From contig NZ_JBNCAN010000020.1 in the NCBI RefSeq assembly GCF_049808615.1, forward strand, positions 1 through 64,000: 64,000 bases of DNA, in the 5' to 3' direction. The translations under genes were made by a program, and so were the position numbers. The first letter of the stretch is position 1. Each line of letters begins with the position of its first letter. Positions 8,997 to 17,217 of the stretch are shown here, in pieces. Under the pieces are notes generated by a model. That model saw only the letters and a program-made list of their open reading frames with translations. It searched no databases and was not told the DNA's origin. This DNA is from Modicisalibacter sp049808615 (lineage in GTDB: Bacteria > Pseudomonadota > Gammaproteobacteria > Pseudomonadales > Halomonadaceae).

Positions 8997-10343
8997 ATGC
9001 ACAATTCGGATCGTCTGGGCATTGCCATGTTCTTTCTGGCCATCGCTCTGCTGGCGTTCATCGGCGGCGCTTACGTCAGTTTGGCCAAGGTGTTTCCCTA
9101 CCAGTATCTCAGCGATGCCTACAAGGCAGCCCAGGCGCTGATGATTCAGCGCTCGATCGACGACCCCTACACCGAGACCGACCTCTGGCGCCGGGCGCGG
9201 ACCGACGAGCGGGGCGTCACGATTCATGACCCCGAACAAGCCTATCCGGGCTATACGCTCTACACCTCCGGGGACGGTACCTATGCCCAGCTCATCGACA
9301 TGGAGGGCGAGGTTGCCCATCGCTGGGAATTGCCGTTCAGCGAGGTCTGGCAAGAAACACCGAGTGGCCGGACGCCCCGGCCAGACGATCTGATGTACTG
9401 GCGCAAGGCGCGGATGCTTCCCAACGGGGACCTGATCGCCATCTATATCGCGGCCAACGATTCGCCCTGGGGATATGGGATGGTCAAGGTCGATCGCGAC
9501 TCGCGTTTGATCTGGAGCTACAAGGCGCATGTGCATCACGATCTGGATATCGCCGAGGACGGGCGTGTCTTCACCTTGACCCATGCCTTCACCGACGAGC
9601 GCATCGACAAGTTTTCCCAGCTGCCCTCTCCCTGGCTCGACGACTATCTGGTCGAACTCGATGGCGAGACGGGCAATGAGCTGAACAAGGTGTCGCTGCT
9701 TCATGCGTTTTTCGATTCACCCTACGCGGGAATACTCTACGCGACACCTCATTACGGTATTGCGGATCCGATGCATACCAACAGCGTTGAGTATCTCGAG
9801 CAGTCTCAAACGGATGCCTTCGCTCCGGCTCGAGGCAAGCCGGGGCAGGTGATCTTGTCGTTTCGTCATCCCGGCGCGATCGGCCTGGTCGATCCCGAAT
9901 CCGGCGAGATGAGCTGGGCGATGCGAGGTTCCTGGCTGGGCCAGCACTACGCCCGGGTACTGGAAAACGGCAATGTCACGCTGTTCGATAATCTGGCCAA
10001 TTATGAAAAAGACAATCGATCGCGGATGTTGGAAGTGAACCCTCAGAACGATGCCATTGTCTGGTATTACACTGGAAACGATGAACACCCTTTCGACAGT
10101 GGCCTGCGGGGGGCAGCCGAGACGCTCGCCAATGGCAATCGCCTGATCACCGAATCGGATGGTGGGCGTCTGTTCGAAGTTACCCGAGAGGGTGAGATCG
10201 TCTGGGAGTTCATCAATCCAGTACGCGGGGGTGACAAGGATGAGTTCATCCCCGTGGTCTCATCGGCCCAACGCATCGCTCCTGAGCAACTCGACGCGGA
10301 GTTCCGCGCCGTTATCGATACCACCAGGAGGGCATCCTCATGA
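8997..10343 (+). CDS. Membrane-anchored arylsulfotransferase (ASST)-family protein
   Basis: A 448-residue protein with an uncleaved-looking N-terminal membrane helix (about residues 8-28). The rest is an extracytoplasmic beta-propeller-like domain built of repeated strand motifs such as PGYTLYTS, MLPNGDLIAIY, HHDLDIAEDGRVFTLTH and ANGNRLITESDGGRLFEV. This pattern is that of the arylsulfotransferase family (Arylsulfotran_2 type). In classical members, PAPS-independent transfer of sulfate between phenols runs through a catalytic histidine. The HHD pair near residue 180 is a candidate, but I cannot confirm equivalence. AGGA precedes the ATG. The gene overlaps the next by 4 bases (ATGA), so it heads an operon ending with a PAPS-type sulfotransferase. 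Many family members are uncharacterised, and the substrate is unknown. Confidence 0.75.
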   Translation: MHNSDRLGIAMFFLAIALLAFIGGAYVSLAKVFPYQYLSDAYKAAQALMIQRSIDDPYTETDLWRRARTDERGVTIHDPEQAYPGYTLYTSGDGTYAQLIDMEGEVAHRWELPFSEVWQETPSGRTPRPDDLMYWRKARMLPNGDLIAIYIAANDSPWGYGMVKVDRDSRLIWSYKAHVHHDLDIAEDGRVFTLTHAFTDERIDKFSQLPSPWLDDYLVELDGETGNELNKVSLLHAFFDSPYAGILYATPHYGIADPMHTNSVEYLEQSQTDAFAPARGKPGQVILSFRHPGAIGLVDPESGEMSWAMRGSWLGQHYARVLENGNVTLFDNLANYEKDNRSRMLEVNPQNDAIVWYYTGNDEHPFDSGLRGAAETLANGNRLITESDGGRLFEVTREGEIVWEFINPVRGGDKDEFIPVVSSAQRIAPEQLDAEFRAVIDTTRRASS

Positions 10344-10693
10344 TGCGTCGTAGTCAAGCAGTAACCACGTCCTTGATTCTGGCGACCGCTGTCGTCGTCT
10401 TTCCCGTCGCCGCCCAGGCCTATGTAGGCCCGGGCGCGGGGCTGAGCCTGTTGAGTGCCCTGTGGGGCATCATCGCCGCCATTGCCATCGCCGTCTTCTT
10501 CGTGGTGATGTGGCCGATACGGCGCATGATGCGGCGACGCAAGATGCGTCGGGCCGATGCAGAGTCGGCAGAGCCTTCGCAACCGCAGCAGCCATCGCCA
10601 GCGGCGATACAGCCTCAACCGATGCGAAGCACGGAAAGCGCGGAGAGTTCGGCGAGCCGCTCCTCGGATTCATCTCCACCTCCCTCGTCCTGA
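10340..10693 (+). CDS. Small secreted or membrane protein with a YVGPGAG mature N-terminus
   Basis: A 117-residue protein. Its first 27 residues form a signal peptide ending VAAQA. The mature form would begin YVGPGAGLSLL, then one hydrophobic helix (about 35-58), an arginine-rich stop-transfer (RRMMRRRKMRR) and a low-complexity Ser/Pro/Gln/Glu tail. The YVGPGAG start is distinctive, and I recall it from small proteins of unknown function in various bacteria. AGGAGG lies 8 bases before the ATG, and the start overlaps the stop of the ASST-like gene, so the two are translationally coupled. It may be a membrane partner of the ASST-like enzyme. That is inference from position only. Confidence 0.7.
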   Translation: MMRRSQAVTTSLILATAVVVFPVAAQAYVGPGAGLSLLSALWGIIAAIAIAVFFVVMWPIRRMMRRRKMRRADAESAEPSQPQQPSPAAIQPQPMRSTESAESSASRSSDSSPPPSS

Positions 10694-10787
10694 GGCGCCA
10701 AGCGCGGAGCCGGCCGTCGATCGAAGCGTCGACCGGCTCCGCTGGCGCTTGCGCGGGTAACGAACGCATTGAATGCCAGGAGGTTGC

Positions 10788-11534
10788 ATGGGGTTGCTCG
10801 ATCTTCCCGCACCGCTGTTTGCGGCCATGGATAACGGCATGGCCTGGGTCTTGCCGCCGAGCCTGCGGCTGGTGGTCTGGGCGGCCATCGCGGGGGCCGG
10901 CACGCTGCTTCTCTACCGGGCGCTTTCGCCTCAGACGCGTATCGGTCGAGCCAAACGTGCCGCCCGCGAAGCCAGGCAGCGCCTGAATCGCTTCGACGGT
11001 GAGTTCACCGATGCGGGGCCGTTGATTCGGGAGCAGTTCGTGGCGGCCTTTCGGCATCTCGGGTTGGTGTTGCCCTCCACGCTGCTCTCCATTCTACCGT
11101 TATTGGCGTTGTTGGTATGGATCGAGACGGCCTATGGCTATAGCTACCCGGCGCCGGGAAATACGCCGACTCTAACGACGATACCCGATCACCTTCGTAC
11201 CGATTGGGTCGGTGAGGGGGAGCCGCCAGGACAGAACGACGGGCGGGATTCGTTACGGCATATCCTGGTACTCGACGAGGAATCCGTGGTGGCGGAGGTC
11301 GCGCTTACCGCGCCGGTGCCGGTGATCGCCCAGCATCAATGGTGGAACTGGCTGGTCGCCAATCCGCTGGGCTATCTACCCGAGGGCGGTGATGTACAGC
11401 GCATCGAGATTGCCTTGCCACAACGCACATATCTGCCGCTAGGGCCATCATGGATGCGCTCCTGGTGGGTGATCTTCTTTCCAGTGATGCTGATCGTGTC
11501 GTTGCTGGTCTACCGATGGGCGCGCATAGAATGA
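10788..11534 (+). CDS. Membrane protein of unknown function in the sulfotransferase operon
   Basis: A 248-residue protein. A membrane helix lies near residues 20-40, then a basic amphipathic stretch (RAKRAAREARQRLNR), a second helix around 85-105 (a leucine-rich run ending in LLVWIE), a soluble extracytoplasmic region of about 110 residues, and a last helix at the C-terminus. The helix / charged coiled segment / helix order faintly recalls Oxa1-like EMC3/TMCO1 insertase proteins, but I would not assign that without a profile search. AGGAGG sits just before the ATG at 10788 (an ATG 15 bases earlier overlaps that site, so I reject it). It overlaps the sulfotransferase gene by 4 bases. Confidence 0.7.
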   Translation: MGLLDLPAPLFAAMDNGMAWVLPPSLRLVVWAAIAGAGTLLLYRALSPQTRIGRAKRAAREARQRLNRFDGEFTDAGPLIREQFVAAFRHLGLVLPSTLLSILPLLALLVWIETAYGYSYPAPGNTPTLTTIPDHLRTDWVGEGEPPGQNDGRDSLRHILVLDEESVVAEVALTAPVPVIAQHQWWNWLVANPLGYLPEGGDVQRIEIALPQRTYLPLGPSWMRSWWVIFFPVMLIVSLLVYRWARIE

Positions 11535-12643
11535 CGAAACACAAGGACGATGATTTCTCGGTGCCGACCTGGATGCATGTACTGGGCGGCTGGGTAAACC
11601 GACAACCGCGGACCTGGATTGGGCTGGGTAATCTGGAGACGCGCCTGGTACGGGAGGTGATCGAGGATAGACGAGTCGATCGCCCGCTCTATGTCGCTGG
11701 TCTGGCCCGTTCGGGCACCACGATACTGCTAGAGCGCCTGGCCGAGCATCCGGAGGTGGCTACCCACCGCTATGTCGATTTCCCGATGTTACTCACGCCC
11801 TATTGGTGGAACCGCTGGCTGTCGCTGGTGCCGCGCCAAGAGGAAGTCGCTCGGGAACGTGCCCACAAGGACGGCATTGCCGTTACCTCACAGAGCCCGG
11901 AAGCCTTCGAGGAAATGCTGTGGATGGCCTTTTTCCCCGACACTCATGATCCGACGAAGAGCTCGGTTCTGGGGCGTGAGGCACATCACTCGGCATTCGA
12001 ACGCTTCTACGACGAACACATTCGCAAGCTGTTGGCGATCCGCAAGCAGCGCCGCTATGCCGCCAAGGGCAATTACAATCTGGCGCGACTGGGGTATTTG
12101 CATCGGCTTTACCCCGACGCCCGCTTCGTCTTGGCCATACGCTCGCCGGTCGCGCATATCGCATCACTGATGAAGCAGCAGGCGTTGTTCGCCTGCGGTG
12201 AAGCCCAGCATCCGCGTGCCCTGGAGCACATGCGCCGGGTGGGGCACTTCGAGTTTGGTCTGGATCGTCGCGCCATTCATGTCGGTGACGATGATCTGGC
12301 CTCCAGGGTCGCCGCTCTTTGGCGGGAAGGGCATGAGGTCGAGGGCTGGGCGAATTACTGGGCGGGGCTCTATCGTCATGTGGCGGAGTCGCTCGAGGAC
12401 GACGCCTCGCTGCGCGAGACGTGTCTCGTCCTGCGCTACGAGGATCTGTGCGGCCAGCCAGAGCTGACCCTGAGAGCGTTCTATGCGCATTGCCAACTGG
12501 ACGTCGAGCCCTCGGTCCTCGAACAAGCGGCATCCGGACTGCATTTTCCTACCTATTACCAACCGGATTTCACGGATCGAGAGAGGGCGATGATCAGCGA
12601 AATAACGGGCGAGGTGGCGGCGCGCTTCGGCTACGGCGCCTGA
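11531..12643 (+). CDS. PAPS-dependent sulfotransferase family protein
   Basis: A 370-residue protein with the 5'-phosphosulfate-binding loop GLARSGTT at residues 57-64, directly after a beta-strand (RPLYVA). Further on is the 3'-phosphate-binding strand and loop (FVLAIRSPVAHIASL, about residues 205-220). These are the two nucleotide sites of cytosolic and membrane-associated sulfotransferases that move sulfate from PAPS to hydroxyl or amino groups. No membrane helix is obvious. The start chosen gives a 4-base overlap (ATGA) with the upstream membrane protein. A longer start at 11450 would overlap it by 85 bases and is unlikely. The acceptor is unknown. Its place at the end of an ASST operon suggests a two-step or shared sulfation task. 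Confidence 0.78.
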   Translation: MTKHKDDDFSVPTWMHVLGGWVNRQPRTWIGLGNLETRLVREVIEDRRVDRPLYVAGLARSGTTILLERLAEHPEVATHRYVDFPMLLTPYWWNRWLSLVPRQEEVARERAHKDGIAVTSQSPEAFEEMLWMAFFPDTHDPTKSSVLGREAHHSAFERFYDEHIRKLLAIRKQRRYAAKGNYNLARLGYLHRLYPDARFVLAIRSPVAHIASLMKQQALFACGEAQHPRALEHMRRVGHFEFGLDRRAIHVGDDDLASRVAALWREGHEVEGWANYWAGLYRHVAESLEDDASLRETCLVLRYEDLCGQPELTLRAFYAHCQLDVEPSVLEQAASGLHFPTYYQPDFTDRERAMISEITGEVAARFGYGA

Positions 12644-12866
12644 ACGTCTTCCATTCCTCCAAGTCGGGCTAACGATACTTCATTTCTGCATAAAACCTGC
12701 TCAAGGATTTCCTAAACCTGCCGTTAAACACGGTAACAGATGGTAATCACTATAAGCCGGCACCCGCCGCGGAATTCACGCGGTGCGACAATAACGGACA
12801 GGCCCGGATACACGCGGCTGGAACCGTTATCAGGTGCAAACGGCACCAACGCAGGGGAATGCAAAC

Positions 12867-13877
12867 ATGCCGAATGGAAGGCCGTTGGCCTTACTTCAGG
12901 AATCGCTATTGGGTAAATCGGCGGCAGAGGTGTTGACCACTCAGGCGTTGATCGCCGAGCTGGACGCCGCCAGCCGCACCCTGGCGGCGCCATTGCTAAG
13001 ATTGAATGGTGCGCCGGACGAGCCTGAACGCATCGACTCGAGTGCCGCCAGTCTGGTTCAGCGAATGCGCGAGCCGTTGATGACACTTCGGGCCTGGGCG
13101 CTGATGAGCGAGCCGGATATCGCGCTGAATATCTCAGCGACGGCGCTCGAGGATTTCATTCATTTTATCGCCATGGCGCGCAGTCTCGCGGAATTTCACG
13201 CCACTCCCGCGCCGGAGCGATTGATGCACCTGATCGGTCTGGTACGGGTGCGGGCGCGTCTGGAGGCGCATGTGGGTCTCACTCCCGCCATCGATGTATC
13301 GCTGTTGCCTACGGCGTCGGGAGTGAGTGTCGTCGAGATCGCCGCGGTGTGTGGGCTCAAGTTGACTACTGTGCGCAACGCCGTCTCCCGACGTGAAATG
13401 CCTTATTCCAAGAACGAGGGCGTGCCCCTCGACGATGTACTCGATTGGATGGTACAGCGTAGCGGCTTCATCTATCCCCATATCAATGCCACGACCCTGG
13501 ACCGCCGCATCAACGGACGCCTGGCCAATGAAAAGCTCAAGCATCACGAGGCGGTGGTCTTCGAGCGTTGTATCAGTCGGCTGCGCCTTTCGTTATGGCA
13601 TTTACGAGACGGAGAGCGGCGTCTAGCGCTCAATGCGGAAGGCGTGCGCAGTTGCGTATTGCTGCTCCCGGCCATCAGCCCCCAACTCATCGATGACCTG
13701 GGACTGGAGCAACTGGAGGATCGAAGCGACGATCCGGCCGCTTCAATGCACCGTGAGGCATTGGGACTGACCCCGGAAGAGTCGTTATGGCAATGCCATG
13801 TGCCGACCCTGGGCGTGCTCGAGGCGTTGCTCGAGCGGTTGGGCCAGCCCGACGATCTGACTACCTCCACAGGCTGA
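12867..13877 (+). CDS. Unknown protein with a helix-turn-helix-like segment
   Basis: A 336-residue protein, mainly helical, without membrane segments or signal peptide. Residues about 154-180 (SVVEIAAVCGLKLTTVRNAV) look like a helix-turn-helix, and a basic region follows. I do not recognise a family for the N-terminal 150 residues or the C-terminal third. A frame extends upstream to a GTG at 12834, but AGGGGAA sits 8 bases before the ATG at 12867, which decides the start. The stop abuts the rarD stop with no base between (tail to tail). It may be a DNA-binding regulator or a plasmid-replication-like accessory. Both are guesses. Confidence 0.6.
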   Translation: MPNGRPLALLQESLLGKSAAEVLTTQALIAELDAASRTLAAPLLRLNGAPDEPERIDSSAASLVQRMREPLMTLRAWALMSEPDIALNISATALEDFIHFIAMARSLAEFHATPAPERLMHLIGLVRVRARLEAHVGLTPAIDVSLLPTASGVSVVEIAAVCGLKLTTVRNAVSRREMPYSKNEGVPLDDVLDWMVQRSGFIYPHINATTLDRRINGRLANEKLKHHEAVVFERCISRLRLSLWHLRDGERRLALNAEGVRSCVLLLPAISPQLIDDLGLEQLEDRSDDPAASMHREALGLTPEESLWQCHVPTLGVLEALLERLGQPDDLTTSTG

Positions 13878-14795
13878 TCAGCGTGCCGCCGCAGGCCTGG
13901 CGCGCGATCGACCCTGCCAGGCGGCATAGGAATACATTGCCAGGCCGATCCAGATCATCACGAAAGTGACCAGTTGGATCGGTTTCAGCGGTTCCTCGAA
14001 GACCAGCAAGGCAATGAAGAACTGCATCGTGGGGTTGATGTACATCAGAAACCCTATCGTCGACAGACGCAGGCGCTGAGTGGCACCGGCGAAGGCCATC
14101 AGGGGCAGCGCCGTGAGCACCCCGCTGGCCATGAACAACAGGTTGGCGCGTTCATCGCCGATCATGAAGTGGGAGTGGCCCGCATTGATGAGCCAGAACA
14201 GCGCGATGAGCGCCGCCGGCAGCAGCAATAGTGTTTCGAGGAACAATCCCGTGACGCCGTCGAGCGGGATCTGTTTGCGGAACAGGCCGTAGGCGCCAAA
14301 GGACAGTGCCAGGCACAGCGTGATCCAGGGTAGTTCGCCCAATACCACCAGTTGAATGGCGATAGCCACCGTCGCCAACCCAACCGCCACGCCCTGTAGT
14401 GCCCGCATGCGCTCCTTGAGTATCAGCATCCCCAGCAGCACATTGACCAGCGGCGTAAGAAAATAGCCCAGGCTGGCCTGAAAGACATGGCGGGTTTCCA
14501 CTGCATAGATATAGATGCCCCAGTTCAGCGCAATCAACACCGCACAGATCAGGACCCGCCCCAAGCGTTGTGGACGTTTGAGTGTGCCAATCACCGGTGA
14601 CCAACGCCGCAGTGCGGTCACCAGCAACGCCAGAAACAGACAAGACCAGAGCACCCGATGGATCAACACTTCCCAGGCGGGAATGCCTTCGAACAGCGCA
14701 AAGAACAGCGGGAAGCAGCCAAATATCGAATAGGCGAGAAGACCGAGGATGACGCCTCGGGTGGCTTCCTTGTCGGGCTGTAAGGGCAGGCTCAT
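13878..14795 (-). CDS. rarD: RarD-type EamA-family transporter
   Basis: A 305-residue inner-membrane protein with ten predicted helices in two EamA repeats. The opening RGVILGLLAYSIFGCFPLFF and the conserved EVLIHRVLWS match RarD, a branch of the drug/metabolite transporter superfamily whose substrate is not settled. GAGGA lies about 11 bases before the ATG. It is a single gene convergent with the unknown protein at 12867. Nothing in the neighbourhood suggests a substrate. Confidence 0.88.
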   Translation of the reverse strand: MSLPLQPDKEATRGVILGLLAYSIFGCFPLFFALFEGIPAWEVLIHRVLWSCLFLALLVTALRRWSPVIGTLKRPQRLGRVLICAVLIALNWGIYIYAVETRHVFQASLGYFLTPLVNVLLGMLILKERMRALQGVAVGLATVAIAIQLVVLGELPWITLCLALSFGAYGLFRKQIPLDGVTGLFLETLLLLPAALIALFWLINAGHSHFMIGDERANLLFMASGVLTALPLMAFAGATQRLRLSTIGFLMYINPTMQFFIALLVFEEPLKPIQLVTFVMIWIGLAMYSYAAWQGRSRARPAAAR

Positions 14796-14988
14796 GGTCT
14801 ATCGTGTCCTCGTTCTTGATTAACGCGCTAATCTAACACACTCCGCCTCCGCGATGGTTTGAATGTATCCTGTGACGTTTCTCATCCGAGAAAGATGCTA
14901 CCCAGGCTGCAGTCCCTTGCTCACTCGGTTAGTCTTGTCGTCATGACCGTCGACTGGATGACGCATTCTGCATCCAAGGAGAAATACC

Positions 14989-15792
14989 ATGAGCGAGTTG
15001 CGCACGACCCTTGTTCAGGCCGATCTGCGCTGGGAGGACCCGGATGCCAATTGCCGCCTGCTTGACGAGCAGTTGGGCAGCCTGGGTGCTGATGATACGG
15101 ATCTGATCGTGCTGCCGGAGATGTTCGCTACCGGGTTCACCATGAACTCCCGTGAGATGGCGGAACCCATGGAGCAAAGCCGCAGCGTAGCCTGGCTGCG
15201 TGATCAGGCGGTCAAACGCCGCTGCGTCATGACCGGCAGCGTCGCGGTCATTGCCGATGGCGAATATTACAACCGTCTGATCTGGGCGACCCCGGGCGGG
15301 GAGTTGATTCACTATGACAAGCGACATCTGTTCCGCATGGCAGGGGAGCACGAGCGCTATGGCATGGGCAATGCGCGCAGGATGGTCGAACTCAAGGGCT
15401 TTCGCATTCTGTTGACGGTGTGCTACGACCTGCGCTTTCCGGTCTGGCTACGGCAGCAGCCCGATGAGGGTGAGCATTTCGAGTACGACGCCTTGCTGTG
15501 CATCGCCAATTGGCCGGCGCCGCGTCGCCATCCCTGGCGAACATTGTTGCAGGCGCGCGCCGTGGAAAACCTGTGCTATGTCATCGGCGTGAACCGGGTG
15601 GGGGAAGATGCCAAGAAGCTGCCCTATGCCGGTGATTCGATGCTCGTCGACTTCAAGGGCGATCCGCTGATCGATGAATCCCGTGATCAGCCTTTCATTC
15701 GTACCGGTGCGCTCGACCGGGAGGCGCTTTCCGAGTTTCGCGACAAGTTCCCGGCCTGGATGGATGCCGATCGTTTCACTCTGGAGGTTTGA
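14989..15792 (+). CDS. Carbon-nitrogen hydrolase (YafV / omega-amidase-like)
   Basis: A 267-residue nitrilase-superfamily amidase. The Glu-Lys-Cys catalytic set is visible: glutamate in LPEMFATGF (about residue 44), lysine in YDKRHLF (about 111) and cysteine in TVCYDLRFP (about 145). The sequence resembles YafV, which hydrolyses 2-oxoglutaramate or 2-oxosuccinamate (omega-amidase, metabolite repair after transamination of glutamine). AAGGAG precedes the ATG. Its stop overlaps the rsuA start by one base, so the two are co-transcribed, probably without a functional link. Confidence 0.85.
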   Translation: MSELRTTLVQADLRWEDPDANCRLLDEQLGSLGADDTDLIVLPEMFATGFTMNSREMAEPMEQSRSVAWLRDQAVKRRCVMTGSVAVIADGEYYNRLIWATPGGELIHYDKRHLFRMAGEHERYGMGNARRMVELKGFRILLTVCYDLRFPVWLRQQPDEGEHFEYDALLCIANWPAPRRHPWRTLLQARAVENLCYVIGVNRVGEDAKKLPYAGDSMLVDFKGDPLIDESRDQPFIRTGALDREALSEFRDKFPAWMDADRFTLEV

Positions 15793-16493
15793 TGCGGCTG
15801 GACAAGTTTCTCAGCGAGACCACGGATCTATCACGCAGCCTGGCCAAGAAGGCGCTGCACCGCGAAGAGGTCAGTGTCGATGGACAAGTCACCAAGAACC
15901 CGGCGACCCAGGTCGATGAGTCGAGTGATGTGCGCTGGCGGGGCGAGCCTCTCGAACTTACTGGCCTGCGCTATCTGATGATGCACAAACCCCCCGGCGT
16001 CGAATGCACGACTCGCCCCGGGCGCTATCCGACGGTGCAGCAGTTGATCGATCTGCCCAATGTCGATCGGCTGCATTCCGTCGGCCGCCTGGATGTCGAC
16101 ACAACCGGGCTGGTGCTGCTTACCGATGACGGGCAATGGTCGCATCGGGTGACCTCGCCCAAGAAGCGCTGCGCCAAGGTCTATCGGGCGACGCTTGCCG
16201 AGCCATTGGAAGGCAAGGAAGGCGATCGGGCCATCGAGGCGTTTGCCACGGGTGTTCAGCTCGACGGTGAGGACAAGCTGACCCAGCCTGCGGAGCTTGC
16301 GTTGCTCTCGCCCCGAGAAGTGCGCCTGACCATCACGGAAGGCAAGTACCATCAGGTGCGCCGCATGTTTGCCGCCATTGGCAATCATGTGGAAGCGCTG
16401 CACCGTGAATCGATCGGCCCCTTGCAGCTCGATCCGGATCTTGAACCTGGAGAGTGTCGCTTCCTGCGCCCGGCTGAGATTGCCGCCTTCTGA
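15792..16493 (+). CDS. rsuA: 16S rRNA pseudouridine(516) synthase RsuA
   Basis: A 233-residue pseudouridine synthase of the RsuA/RluB/E/F group. It has an N-terminal S4 RNA-binding domain (MRLDKFLS onward, to about residue 50) and a catalytic domain with the family signature GRLDVDTTGL (about residues 98-107), whose aspartate is the nucleophile. EGKYHQVRRMF near the C-terminus is the conserved closing motif. GGAGG upstream supports the ATG that overlaps the amidase stop by one base. The likely target is U516 of 16S rRNA, inferred from whole-protein resemblance. RluE-like specificity is less likely at this length and S4 content. Confidence 0.85.
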   Translation: MRLDKFLSETTDLSRSLAKKALHREEVSVDGQVTKNPATQVDESSDVRWRGEPLELTGLRYLMMHKPPGVECTTRPGRYPTVQQLIDLPNVDRLHSVGRLDVDTTGLVLLTDDGQWSHRVTSPKKRCAKVYRATLAEPLEGKEGDRAIEAFATGVQLDGEDKLTQPAELALLSPREVRLTITEGKYHQVRRMFAAIGNHVEALHRESIGPLQLDPDLEPGECRFLRPAEIAAF

Positions 16494-16557
16494 TTTATAC
16501 CGTTATCTTAAATTTATTGACCATCTTCGGTTCTGTCGCACAGGGAGAGTAACCGAC

Positions 16558-17217
16558 ATGAGCAAGGTGAAGAAAAAACAGATTGTCAGGGCATTGCTCG
16601 AAATGCATGGGCGCACCTTCGTTCGGGAGCTGGGCATCGAGCTCAAGCGGAATACGCCGTCGCCCTTGTTTCGGCTGCTGTGCTTGTCGCTGTTGACTAG
16701 CGCGCCGCTGGGGGCGGGTGCCGCCATGCGCGCCTGCAAGGCGCTGGGCAGCGCGGGCTGGACGACACCGGCCAAGATGGCGGACTCGACCTGGGAAGAA
16801 CGCGTCAAGGTGCTCAACGAGAATGGCTATGCGCGCTATGACGAAAAGACGGCCCGCCAGCTCGGTATCCTGACCGATCATGTGCAAGAGACTTATGAGG
16901 GGGACCTGCGTCGGCTGCGCAGTGAGGCAAATGGCGATATCAAGAAGGCTCGACGCCTGCTCAAGGAGTTCAAGGGGATCGGTGGCGTCGGCGCGGATAT
17001 CTTCCTGCGTGAAGTCCAGGTGTGTTGGGATGAGTTTCGGCCCTTTGCCGATAAGATGGCATTGAAGTCGAGCGGCAAGCTGAACCTGGGTGACGATGCG
17101 GAAACGCTCGCGGAACGCGTCGACTCAAATGACTTTACGAGGCTGGTGGCAGCGCTGGTGCGTACGCAGTTGGCGAAGGATCATGACCGGGTGCTTGAAG
17201 TAGCCGGCGCCAGCTAG
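16558..17217 (+). CDS. HhH-GPD (endonuclease III-like) protein with altered catalytic motif
   Basis: A 219-residue all-helical protein resembling the base-excision glycosylase fold. The helix-hairpin-helix is LKEFKGIGGVGADIFL (residues 135-150). Where endonuclease III has the catalytic lysine (PGVGRKT), this protein has valine (V144). The downstream aspartate position is kept (FADKMALK, D165). No iron-sulfur cysteine cluster is present at the C-terminus. A monofunctional glycosylase without lyase activity, or a non-enzymatic DNA-binding relative, fits better than a bifunctional enzyme. AGGGAG lies well placed before the ATG. The open frame to 16369 overlaps rsuA and is rejected. The gene overlaps the convergent yejF by 4 bases. 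Confidence 0.7.
   Translation: MSKVKKKQIVRALLEMHGRTFVRELGIELKRNTPSPLFRLLCLSLLTSAPLGAGAAMRACKALGSAGWTTPAKMADSTWEERVKVLNENGYARYDEKTARQLGILTDHVQETYEGDLRRLRSEANGDIKKARRLLKEFKGIGGVGADIFLREVQVCWDEFRPFADKMALKSSGKLNLGDDAETLAERVDSNDFTRLVAALVRTQLAKDHDRVLEVAGAS

Noticed and set aside
10788..11534. Assignment of the membrane protein as an EMC3/TMCO1-like insertase
   Set aside because: Only the helix/charged-segment/helix layout is similar. No specific motif could be matched by eye.
8997..12643. Reading the sulfotransferase operon as a phage-defence (DND/phosphorothioate-like) system
   Set aside because: There are no DndBCDE or Ssp proteins, nucleases or modification enzymes. The sulfotransfer families here act on small molecules or glycans.
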